Source: Silene conica
Lineage: Eukaryota > Streptophyta > Magnoliopsida > Caryophyllales > Caryophyllaceae
Reading direction: 5' to 3'
Assembly: GCA_029255685.2 (NCBI GenBank)
Contig: CM055311.2
Span: 14,840,952 to 14,904,951, forward strand
DNA: 64,000 nt
Shown here: piece by piece, positions 32,066 through 43,035 of the stretch
How the letters are laid out: each line of letters begins with the position of its first letter
Numbering within the stretch: the first letter of the stretch is position 1
The notes under the pieces: generated by a model
What the model was told of the DNA's origin: nothing
The model's database searches: none
What the model saw: the letters and a program-made list of their open reading frames with translations, nothing else
Made by a program: the position numbers and the translations under genes

Positions 32066-35000
32066 TCAGGACATCGCTCCCATCTCCTGTGAACTGGCAG
32101 ATACCTCGGTGTTAGTCGCATCCATTTCGCTTCCTTGACTATCATCTTCACAAGATAGACTCTCTTCACTGGAGTTAGAAAACGATCCAGAGTCACAAGA
32201 CGACCCTAAATCTACCTTTCGCTTCTTCTGACCATCTTGGACACTTCTTCCTTGCGGGGCCAGTCCCCTGCGCTTACGGGCATTTCTCCTTCCTTTTGGA
32301 AATTCCTCTTTATTTGACTCAAAGCTCTTGCTTTCACCGTCTTTATGGTTTCCATCGTCTGATTCAGAGCTAAGAAGCTCAGCATCAATCTTCCGTTTCC
32401 TCCGACTTGAACTGGTCTGATCCAGACAAATTTCCAAATTAATACTTCTGTAGTATAATAATGCAGCTGAGGTAAACAGTGTGACCATATGCAGGCATGC
32501 ATATATACTGATGCATAATGCATCCTACTCGTCATAGGTGACTCTAGCAGCTATATATACTATATCACAATTCACAAGAATCTACAAGGAAACAAGTAAC
32601 TGTCTATTACCATTCACAAAAATATCTCAACAATCCGATAGTAATGAACATCCCACCTCCAGACTGTAAATCCACTTAACTTGCCTCTAATTTAACTAGT
32701 GCACACTGACCAAATCATATCTGAAAGAGTGTGTGGAATACTATGAAACCAGAAGCAGCTAGAATATACCTTGGGACCACGATCAACCAGCCGTGCCCAT
32801 TCAGCACGATTCCTCAAACAGTCTAGAACAGCCTGAGCGTGAGTGGAGTATGCATACCTCTCACCATTATGCTTCCTCAAGTGTGGCCAGTGCTGTAAAC
32901 AAAACAAAATCACACATTTCACGACAGTCAGCATGGTATAAAAGTTTCCAAACACTAGGAGCATCATTCACATAAAGGAACTCACTGGAAGGACAACGTC
33001 ACACAATTCTTCATATGCCATACGCTTGCCTGCTCCCATGATCTCTGAAATCAATCCTAAATGTAAAGAAAAACAAGTAAAATTAATTAGGGTGTGTTTC
33101 GGCAGCATTTGGGAACAGAAGGAAGAAAAGAGAGAAGGGGGAATGGACTATGGATCAAGGAAGATTTCTCACCAACTTCCTATGTTGGGAAGGATTTAAT
33201 TGTCCATTTCCGTCAAACCCTATTTGATAGCTAAACAAAGAATTTTGTACCTCTCCCTTCCCTTTCCCTACATCCAAACCACCTCTTAGCACTTGTTTGG
33301 ATAGCAAACTAGGAGGGGAGGGAGGGAAGGAAGAGGATGCAAGGGAAAGGGAGGAAAGTGAAGACAAGGGGGGACAAAGTAGGGATGTTTAGATACAATT
33401 TCCCTCCAAATCTTTTCTTTGTTAAAAGGATTTTGATTTGCCTCAGAAGAGATAAAATAGATCTCTCCAAATCCCTCCCCCACTATTTCCCTCAAACAAG
33501 GGATTTCATATCCCTTTTACATCCCCTTCCCCTTCCCCTTCCTTCCCTCCAAATCCCAAAATTGTAACTCAAAAGCAAAATAACATAGAATTCATAGTGC
33601 TGCTACCTGGTAAAGTGCGATAAGTCCCATCAGGATTTTTATGTGCTTCTGTCTCATCTTCGTGACTATTTACTGATGAAGATTTCAATTCACCAGCGTC
33701 AGTAGTTAATGGGCCACTACTTGCAGCTGACGAAGAGATCCGAGATTTTTTCGCATTAGAATCAGTATTAACCTCACCTAGATTAAAAGTGTCTGGTTGC
33801 TTTGATGAATCAGGGGAGGAAGGCAACCGATCAACTTTACCAACTTCACTGTCCTGTTCACGGGAACTACGAGCCTCATCCTTGGGAGCGTCCCTACTTT
33901 TTCTTCTTGAAAACTAGTACAAAGTTAGCCATCATATTAGTTTTACATGTGTACTAGAGGAGGAATAATATCATCTTGTTGCAAAGTTGATTACCAAAAC
34001 AAATAAGGTTCTAATAAGAAAAATAGAGAGATTAGAAAAAGGAACAACGATGTTACCGTATTTTTCTCTTTCCCTCCTGAAATGGAAGTACGTTTCATTA
34101 ACATGTTTGCCGCAGAGGAAGAAGGTAGTTGAGGTAAGCTCCCAACATTACGTACACGTGGCACTCGAGGAACTCTAGGAGAACTGTTAAGTTCCTGATG
34201 TAAAAGCAAAGCAAGCTGCACCAGTACCCCCAATAAGTGTGTTATAAACTTTTTTCCAAGTTTCCAGCAATCGCCAACGATAAATAGTAGCAACAAACCA
34301 ACAATAACCTTAGGACGTAAAGCATGTGTGAATTAAATAAACTAATCAAGGGTGTAACTACGTTCACGTATGTATTGTGTCTAGGGAGAAATAGGGAGGA
34401 GGAGAGAGAAATAACCACACTCGATAGAAAAGTATCTTAAACTAACCTCTTCGTCACTTAATCCTGCAGGAGAATTTGACGAAGCTAGTGGGTGTCCAAT
34501 TGGTTGATTTGACTTGGGCGATGGCTGTAAATTTGATTGTGGAACTTTTTCACCTCGCTGCTGGCCCCCGGAAGAATTATTTTTATTTTGGCCACGCAAA
34601 GCATGCTCACTCTGCAGAGCTCCAGCAGGCTCATTACCACTGGAAGAAAGCGAGGAATTATCAACTGATGATACTTTTGAAGATGAATGCCTCAATGAGT
34701 CCTTCCCAGTGGATGCATGGTATTTCAGAGTGGTCCTGCTTGGCTGTGAAGACTTCAAGGTGGAATTAAAACAGGGTTTTGAATTATCTTTCAATGTACT
34801 CATTGGCCTGTCATGTTTATCATCGTTTTTTGCCGTATCCACGGGAGCATATTCCTTCTTTGTATTCACACAAGATTTTGGCATCAAACCGTTGCCAACC
34901 GAACTATGACTTTGAGAACCTCCACTCCTACTTTTGTCAGAGGCATATGATCTGGAAAAGACAATAGCAGGAGACTTCCCAAAAAATGAGATTTTGTGAT

Positions 35001-36599
35001 GATTCCGTGGTGATGGTGCTGCTCCACTTGGTTGGGGTGTCTGTCCTGCACTTGCAGCTTCTTTGGAATCATGAACAAGTTTTTGCATATTCATGGAACT
35101 TTCTGATGCCTCACATTCAAGTTTTGCACTGCATTGAATATCAGTGATTTCATCATTTCTGCCAAACTGGTAGTCAGTCACATCTTCTAAACCATTGACA
35201 TTGTCCTTCCCATCCTGTTCTGAAGGTTTGGACGTATTTGCTACTTCGCTTAAATTAGAACCTTTACATTCTTTATCAGGGGACATTACATGCTCACACA
35301 AATTGCTGGAGTCTGATTTGAGATTGATGCCATCGAGATGGCTTGCCAGAACCTCTTTTGGATTATCACAAGGGGTGTCCGACTTTCTTTCATTACTACA
35401 CTGATCAGTTCCCGGAAGAATGACATCATCTAAATTTCTAACAATATCAGTATTTTTGCGTTCTGAATCAGCATTCGTTAATTCATCAACGATAGGCTTT
35501 GACTTTGGCAGACCACTTGTTAAAGCTCGACTCTCAGAATCTGTTGCTTGACTTTCATCCACAGATACAACAAGCCCCTGCTATGACATCAGCAAGTCAG
35601 CATTACACTTATAAAAAAGATCATGTGACACAATAGGGCAGAAGTACCAGGCATGAGGAGCTGACAGCTGAAGTCTATATCTTACTGCTTATGATAATGT
35701 GATCGACTGAAAAGTTTGTAAACTAGATGTGCAGTCGCAAACCAGAATTGCGGTCTCAGATCTCAGCCATAAAGGAAAAAATCGTTTATAAAGCATTTCA
35801 AGTAGAATCTAAAAAAGGGAATGTACGACGTGAACCACAGTTAGTGATTTTTAGTAAGAGTCGCACACTTGTTAAGGAATGAAGGTTTGAGGTAACAAAA
35901 AAGATCCAAAAAATGACCGCTTTAGGGATTACCTATATCATACTCCCTCCTATTCTTGGAAGGTTCCACATTTCCAACTGTTGGTGTGAAACTGACACAA
36001 AGTTAGAGAGCTAGAGCTAAAATGTTGTAACCCATGACCCATTTAAGAATCGGGTAGACATGTTCAAGATGCGGAATTTTTTTGGGTTGGGTTAGGGTTG
36101 ATGTCTTTCGACACAAATATGGACACGAATAACCACACTACACCCGATTTGTCCAACATTCCACCACGTGACATCCTAACACCACTCAAACCCACCGCAA
36201 CCCCACCCTGCTTACCCCTTAAGGCCTTAATCTAGAAACCCCTACCACCAGCCATGAGGCCCATAAACATCTACCCAACCTATTCAAAAATTAAGACATA
36301 ACATTCATCATTTGGGTTAAACGGGTTACATATATGTTAGTTGGGTTAATAGGGAATTCGGGTTAAATGGGTTGAAAGGAACGGCTTAAAAATATATGGG
36401 TTGAACATGCCTAACCCAACCATGACTCCATGAGTGGCACCACTATTACACCCAGAACCCACTGAACTTAGGGTTGTAAATGGTCTCTCGAAATCAGTGA
36501 AAACTGATTCTGAGACGATTTCGAGCCAAGGTTGAACAAATCCTAGCTGATTCGAGCTTAGTAGAGCTCGGATCACAAGCTCGTTTAGGCTCGTTTTAT

Positions 36600-36652
<53 letters not shown>

Positions 36653-39600
36653 ATTTTACCATTTTACAATTGTTTTGTTCTTGATAAAATGTTATTTAGC
36701 ATTTATGATTATATTTTTATTATATTTGATTTAAGTATTTTAAATTTGCATTTTTCTTAAAATATATTTATTTTTAAGATGATTTAAAAGTTAAAGAAAC
36801 CAAAGAAAATAATGATTTAACCGAGCTGATTTTGAGCTTTAATTTTTTGAGTTATTTTTAATATGATTTAAAAGTGAATGAAAGTAAAGAAAATAATTAT
36901 GTAATGGAGGCATGGAGCTCAAGTTGAGCTAAAATAAAAGTTGAGCTCGAATTGAGCTAAAATAAAAGTTGAGCTCGGAAAACTCCACGCTCGGGCTAAA
37001 ATTGGCCAAATTGGCTTGGTTAGAGGTAACCCCTAACCGCATGTAACCACACTAGATTCACCCAACATTCCACCACGAGACATCCGAACACCACTCAAAC
37101 TCACCGTAACCCCACCGGTACTTACCCCTTGACCTAGACACCGCACCACCCACCACCTCATACTCTGAGCTTAGCATTTTCGTGGATGACCCATTTAACC
37201 CAACCCACCATCAAACCACCTAACATGGGATATTTGCTTGACGAGGGGCAATGGACACTTGATCTGAGTTGACGGGTCTTGTGGGCATGGGACGAAGTAT
37301 GGTGGTCGGCTTGAATAGGTTAGTCGAGTAATAGAGGAGGTGTGGTGTCGAGTGAGTGGGTGGGTGACTCAAGTGGGTGATGTGAGTGGTTTAGGTTGAG
37401 TGAAGTCTAGTGGTTTAGGTTGGGTGGAGGTGGATAGTAGTGGATGAAGGCGATGGGCTGATCTTGAGGAGAAGGCGGATGAGGTCATGAGGGTTGGTGA
37501 GACGGGTAAAAGTATAGGTCATATTGTCATTACCAGGTTTCTTGAATTTCCTCCCTCCTAAAAGTTGGAACCTTCCGAAGTATAGGAGGGAGTATTATGG
37601 AAGAGTATCGACACTTGTATAGTTGTATTCTTGTTAACTAATTTCACTAAGGGGTACATCATACTGCAATGTATAACACGCCTCAACTATCACTTTTAAG
37701 CCAAGTAACAGTAAAACAGCTAACTAGACATTTTATATGAGATAGCGATCTGGCTGTCAAATAGCAAAAGTAAAAAGGAGAAAGGAATGAGCTGGGTTTA
37801 ACATTATGCTTGCAGAGTTAGCTGAAATACTTTCCACTTACTCATAAGCTGACATTTTGTTTTGATCAACAAGTACGACCCACACATAAATCAACTTTAA
37901 TTTGTCATTTTACATGTTACGCACAACTGCACAAGTTACCCTATAAGACATTCTATGCATGAGTATATGCATATATAAGCTAGGTCTGGAAATTGACAAG
38001 TTTAAACAACGGGATGCAACATATACATTAATTAGTTTTGCATGTACATGATAGCATCAGCATTTTGGACTTCACTGTGGCTCAAAAAGCAATATGCACA
38101 GAAGAATAGGAACGACCTAACATAAAACATAACAAGGACACTAGACAAATGAAGACCGAAGAAGCAAAAGGTGGGTGAAACAATATATACGCTCAAACAT
38201 CAAGATGAGTTCTATATCCACTAGGCTCTACCAGACACCACACTAAATCAATACCAACTTAGCGATTGTCATGCTTGCAAAACTTATCCCTTTTCTTAAC
38301 ATACACAATCGAATTCCAAATCTTATGCTCGTAACAGATGTCACACTGACTCCCACGATGAAATCATGCACTACTTAATTCATCCTACTACAACCACAAA
38401 TCCAACAAAGTATACGCAATCTCCATAGTATATGTCGTTCAATGTGACTCCTCTTGAAAGCCAAACGTACTACCTTATGCACAAAATTTCCGTCAACTCA
38501 ACAAACGGATCATCGTTACAGACAAGCCAAAAGGCTATTGTTATCAAAATAGCTGTATAAAAATAAAGGAGGAAAAATGGAAATGAGTCTCACACAAGAA
38601 CCTAACAACACGTAACAAAATGAAATAGTGTCCATTAAAATCCTTTGTACTTACCTCTTTCTTGATAAAGGTCCCAACAGAAACATCATCCTTGTCTGGA
38701 GAAGACAAGGATTTTAGGGTGCTTCTAGTGGATTTGCGAAGCTGAGAAGTATGATCAAGAGCGGACTTCTCAGCTGAAGTAGTAAGGGCAGAGTCCTCAA
38801 AGGACTTAACCGCAAATTTCCCGTCGTCAGAAGCTGCATTTTGTTTGGGCTTTTCTAGATTCCTTGCTGCCTTATTTCCCACCTTGTGAGTTTTGCTTCC
38901 AAAACCGTGCCCCGATGTGGTAGTATTTGTAGCTTGGACGCCTACAGTAGATTACCAAACAAAACTATGCAGTGAACATTAACAACCCTACAACAATATG
39001 ATGGATTAAAACACAAGTTAGGGCACACCTTACCTGTATTAGCAGCAGGTAACCTATCTCGCTTACTCTCGTGCTGCGGCTGATGCTCTTTATGAAAAGA
39101 TTTAATCTTCTTCTTTGCAACACCATCTTTCAACTCTTCTCTAAACCTCTTACTAGAAACATGAAGCACCGTATTTTTATTTTGTTTCGCCGAATTGGGA
39201 GGAGGAAGCGTCGCCTTCTTACCAACAACAGCGACATTTTCACTCTCATTATCCGGATTCTCCCAACAAGGAAACTCCGTATAACGAAAATTAAACTTTT
39301 TAGGAATATACCCATTACACTTCCAAAGCTGCGAACTAACAAGCACCGGAAACGCACTTCCACTGGAGCTAAACAAGTCAGCATCCCCACCAGGAACGCC
39401 TTGAACATGAACACGTTCCTCTAAGGGACGCTCGGCCCACAAACAACCAGAACTAGACCCAATATTATTATTACTCATCTTAATACTATGATGACTATGA
39501 CGCATAGTTTTAGTCGGTAACTCAACGAGCAACTGTGCAACCTCGGTCTCCTCAGCATCAGCAACACTACTACTCACCCTCCGTTTACTCTTACACTTAT

Positions 39601-39796
39601 CACAAGCAAATGACTTATCCCCCTTAACGTAACGAGAACAACGAGTATGCACCCAAACCCCACACTCATCGCAATTAACCATTTCCTCGCCGTCATCGAA
39701 AGTCACTCCGCAAATACAATCCACAGTCCAAGAACCGTTCACCCAGTCATCCGGCGGCTCAGTAGTCGCTACCCGGTTCGACCGGGCTCCTTTCAT
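32066..39796 (-). CDS. PHD-finger protein with C-terminal winged-helix-like region
   Basis: Likely nuclear chromatin reader. Eight coding exons: 39796-39034, 38941-38655, 35577-34447, 34215-34057, 33913-33607, 33056-32986, 32892-32770 and 32416-32066. All splice sites are GT-AG and together they give 1063 residues in one frame. Residues 27-68 are a C4HC3 PHD finger (C27, C29, C42, C45, H50, C53, C65, C68) with the acidic EEMVNCDECGVWVHTRC core. Next is a conserved block around LWAERPLEERVHVQGVPGGD and GYIPKKFNFRYTEFPCWE. The middle 550 residues are Ser/Lys-rich and probably disordered. Residues ~892-947 (MAYEELCDVV, then LPHWPHLRKHNGERYAYSTH) form a compact helical region resembling a winged helix. 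A basic RRKRK and acidic Ser-rich tail follows. Plant homologues are annotated only as PHD/RING-FYVE superfamily proteins; I cannot name an orthologue. Intron 2 is 3.1 kb and holds a Stowaway-type element. Confidence 0.88.
33290..33560. repeat. Purine/pyrimidine inverted repeat in a PHD-gene intron
   Basis: The intron between exons 5 and 6 begins this stretch with TTTGGATAGCAAAC and GGGAGGGAAGG. It ends with the near-complement CCCTTCCTTCCCTCC. It looks like a MITE with G/A-rich arms. Ends and target duplication were not resolved. Confidence 0.45.
35943..37592. mobile_element. 1.65-kb Stowaway-type element in PHD-gene intron 2
   Basis: The left end CTCCCTCCTATTCTTGGAAG and the right end, in inverse, CTCCCTCCTATACTTCGGAAG continue as GGTTCCA on both arms. 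TA flanks both sides (35941-35942 and 37593-37594). This is far longer than a typical MITE. It contains an internal direct duplication (CAACATTCCACCACG...CACCACTCAAAC near 36150 and near 37055) bracketing a segment with an (ATT)n tract. No transposase frame was seen. Confidence 0.75.
36604..36650. repeat. (ATT)n microsatellite
   Basis: About fifteen uninterrupted TTA units inside the Stowaway-type element. Confidence 0.9.
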
Positions 39797-40531
39797 TGTT
39801 AACTAATCAATTATACTAATTTCAGTAGCTAATTAAGTAAGACTAGCAATTGGGGGGAAAATTGGGTAGCGATTGAATCTAGGGTTTACGCGTTTGTAAA
39901 ACCTCAGTGTATACAGTTCTTGAAATTGAGATAAATTCAAAGAAAGACGAACCTCAAAGGATTGGAATTAAGAAAATCGATGTTGAAGTGAACGTCGCCG
40001 GAGATTCGTCGGAGAAATTGGGGGTGGAGTTTTTAGTGTAGGATTTTGGTTCAAAGCCTTCAAAGCCGGCACACAAAGTCAAGAACTCAAGATAATCCAA
40101 GTCAACATAATGTAAGTCGGTAATCCACTTGAGTAGTGCACCAGTATTTCAACATGGGATACGCTCGCATAATTCACGAGGAATTAAAGTTATATATAAA
40201 AAAAAATCTTGGAAAACTGTCTATCCAAACAATATGAATTTGAAATTAGGTTAATGCAAATCTTTCATTAATCTTATAATTTTAGTTTTTTAAACCAATC
40301 ATGTTTAACCGAGTCATCTTTTCGCATCAAAAACCTAAAACAAATAAAAAACTGAATTTAATTGAAAACTACATCAACATCTTTTTCTTCTCCTATTTTG
40401 TATTCTCCATAAATTCCTCGAAAATCACAGTTGTCTTCCATCTCTTAAGACCTAAAGTAGACATCTTTAATAAATAAAATTTATGGTTATATTATAACTA
40501 TAATTTGTCGTCTTCTTTAAAAAAAGTACAC
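39797..40531. other. 5' region of the PHD gene
   Basis: Holds the 5' UTR and promoter of the PHD gene on the minus strand. A possible GT donor near 39950 suggests a 5' UTR intron. Beyond 40100 it is AT-rich, with no other gene. Confidence 0.45.
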
Positions 40532-40563
40532 AACCCCGTGATTTTTCACGGGTGTTACACTAA
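40532..40563 (+). mobile_element. Helitron-like 3' terminus
   Basis: CCCCGTGATTTTTCACGGG hairpin (40534-40552), then seven bases, then CTAA followed by T, which matches hairpin plus CTRR-T. The body would lie to the left. The 5' TC end was not found. Confidence 0.5.
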
Positions 40564-40710
40564 TGAATTACAGAAACAGCGAATTAAAAAGCAACAAAGC
40601 GGTTATAATGACTAAGGAAATAATGTGAAATTGGTTATTATGAAATATATAATTAAGCAACACCAATATGAATTGATTTTTTAATAAGAAAAATCTCATA
40701 TAATTAAAAG

Positions 40711-41542
40711 TGAATTTTGTAAATAACCCCCTTTTAAGTATGGTTTTTTTACAAACAACCCCTTTTAAGTCCATTTTTACAAATAACCCCCTTAAATATC
40801 ACTTAAACTTAAAAATCACCCCCTATTATTCATTATTCCAACGATTTTTATAAAATCTGATCTATGCACGATATTACGACTTAAATTATATAATATACCT
40901 AAACTAACCTTACTTATAACACTACCCACCCAACAAACACACAAACTCATTCACTATCTCACCCAATTTTAAATCCCAAATTAAAATATAAGGCCTAAAC
41001 CTCAAAATCAATTCTCAAATAAATCAATTAAAACCCAAATCAATCAATTAACACTACCCTTATTTTGATCTCTATGCGGCAAAGCTACCCTTTGACTTTA
41101 CTATTATTTAACAACTTTCTCCATTTGTTTGGGGTAGCTTACTGTGATGAAGGTCACAGCACAAAAAAGGAAGGGTATATAAAAGTTTATTAATTATACG
41201 CAGGATATGACCAATGCCTCTCTTTTATGGATTGATTTAAGAATTGATTTTGGGGTTTAGGATTTATGTTTTGATTTAGGATTTAAAATTGAGTGAGATA
41301 GTGAATGAATTTGTGTGTTTTTGTTGGGTGAGTAGCCTTAAGTAAGGGCAATTTAGGTATATTACATAATTTAAGTTGTAATATAGTGTGTATATCGGAT
41401 TTTCTAAAAATCGTTAGAATAATCAAAATAGGGGATGATTTTTAGATTTAAGTGATATTTAAGGGGGTTATTTGTAAAAGTGAATTTAAAAGGGGTTATT
41501 TGTAAAAATGGTACATAAAAGGGGGTTATTTACAAAATTCCC
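40711..41542. mobile_element. Long-TIR foldback element, Mutator-like
   Basis: Both ends read TTTTGTAAATAACCCCCTTT in inverse orientation. The arms stay complementary over a few hundred bases (ATCACTTAAA, AAAATCTGATC and CACCCAATTTTAAATCC words recur inverted on the right). Flanks TAATTAAAAG and TAATTAAAG suggest a 9-10 bp duplication. No coding sequence. Confidence 0.7.
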
Positions 41543-42239
41543 TAATTAAAGTTGGTTATAATGAAATATATATACTCAATATGAAACAGAAGAAATTATG
41601 AGAAAATAATGTGAAATTTGGGAATGTGGAACGAAAATAGTTCACAAAATCACCTTACGGTAAAGACAATTAAGCAACATAGGAAAAAAAACATATCATT
41701 ACATGCCTCACCTGCAGCAGTTACATACATGATGTTCATACTATCAATTTAATTAAATCATTTCAATGTTTATCACTCAAAATTGTTCAACTATAATACA
41801 ACATTAAATCAGCTTGCACTATTAATGCAATTACTATAAAAAATCAAATTTCGAAGAAATTATAATTAGGGTTATTCTATATGGTACCCCTCAATTTTTT
41901 GAATTTCTACATGGTACCCCTACATTTTAGGAAACATACATGGTACCCATATAAAGTATAATTCTAACTAACCGTAGCCCTGAGGTTTATTTCCGTCAAA
42001 TTACTCGGTTTAAGTCCGTAAGTTGATGACTATGATGCTTAGTAGGATATTATTAGGCAATGATGTGGAACTTGTAGTGTCTATTTCCCTCCAAATTTCC
42101 CCTCCAAATTTTCTCATATTTTCCCTTCAAAATATTCTATTTAGTTCTTTCTTCTCATTTTCACTCTCCTTTCTCTTTTTCTTCCTTCTTTTCTCTGCCT
42201 TCTTTTTTTCCTCTGTTTTTTTTCTTTGATTTTTCTCTC

Positions 42240-42620
42240 ATGTCTTCTTCATCTTCTTGGAAAAAAATACCATTAGACGGTATTGAATTTAGGAACCAAT
42301 GTTGTAATCAATGTGGTAGAAATGCGGTAATTAAGATATCGGGATCCGTCAACAACCCAAGAAAAGCTTATTTCAAATGCCTTGATTGTAATCATTTTGT
42401 GAAGTGGTTATCGGAAGAGCATGTTATATTCACAAAGGCTTTCAAGAATAGATGTGCAAATAGAGTTGAACATGAAGATGATATGAGTGTTGGAGTGACT
42501 AATGAAGATATTATTGAGTTGAAGAAGGTGTTTGTTGGATTTACTTTAAGTATGAAGTTTTACATGAAATGTATTAGTTTTATGTTTGTAACAATGGTTG
42601 TAATGTTTCTACTTAAGTAA
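42240..42620 (+). CDS. GRF zinc-finger protein with C-terminal membrane segment, inside the Mutator-like element
   Basis: 126 residues. The N-terminal half fits a GRF-type zinc finger: CCNQCGRNAVIKISGS, then NNPRKAYFKC and a CNHFVKWL end. The last 25 residues are hydrophobic (FYMKCISFMFVTMVVMFLLK), predicting a C-terminal membrane anchor. GRF fingers bind single-stranded nucleic acid in other proteins. Here the gene is enclosed by the transposon TIRs and converges on the transposase. I infer an accessory transposon gene or a captured host gene; its role is unknown. Confidence 0.75.
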   Translation: MSSSSSWKKIPLDGIEFRNQCCNQCGRNAVIKISGSVNNPRKAYFKCLDCNHFVKWLSEEHVIFTKAFKNRCANRVEHEDDMSVGVTNEDIIELKKVFVGFTLSMKFYMKCISFMFVTMVVMFLLK

Positions 42621-43035
42621 TGAACAAGTTTTCTTATTGATGCAAAGATTCAAGTTTCTCATTGATTTTCAATTCAAGCATTCACAAAATGATTCATGTT
42701 CAAGTACAAGTTTCTACTAAAGCATTCAATTCATGTTTAAGTAGAAACTACTACTAAAGCATAAAGAAAACAACAAAGATGATACAAAAAAGTAGCTGAT
42801 GCAAAACATCAAAGCTACTGTCAGCTACTACTTTTAAACCAGAACTACTTTAAGCTGCTACTGTCGAAGCTCTGTCAGCTCGCAAAAATCTGATGCAAAA
42901 AGAAAATGAGCAGCAACTGAGGTTATCCTTGTAGTCTAATCTACTTTCAGATGCAAAATAAACCTAATGCCAAAAAATTGCCAAAAAAGTAGCTGATCCA
43001 AAAACTCAAAGCTATTGTCCCTCTTCCCTTTCCCT

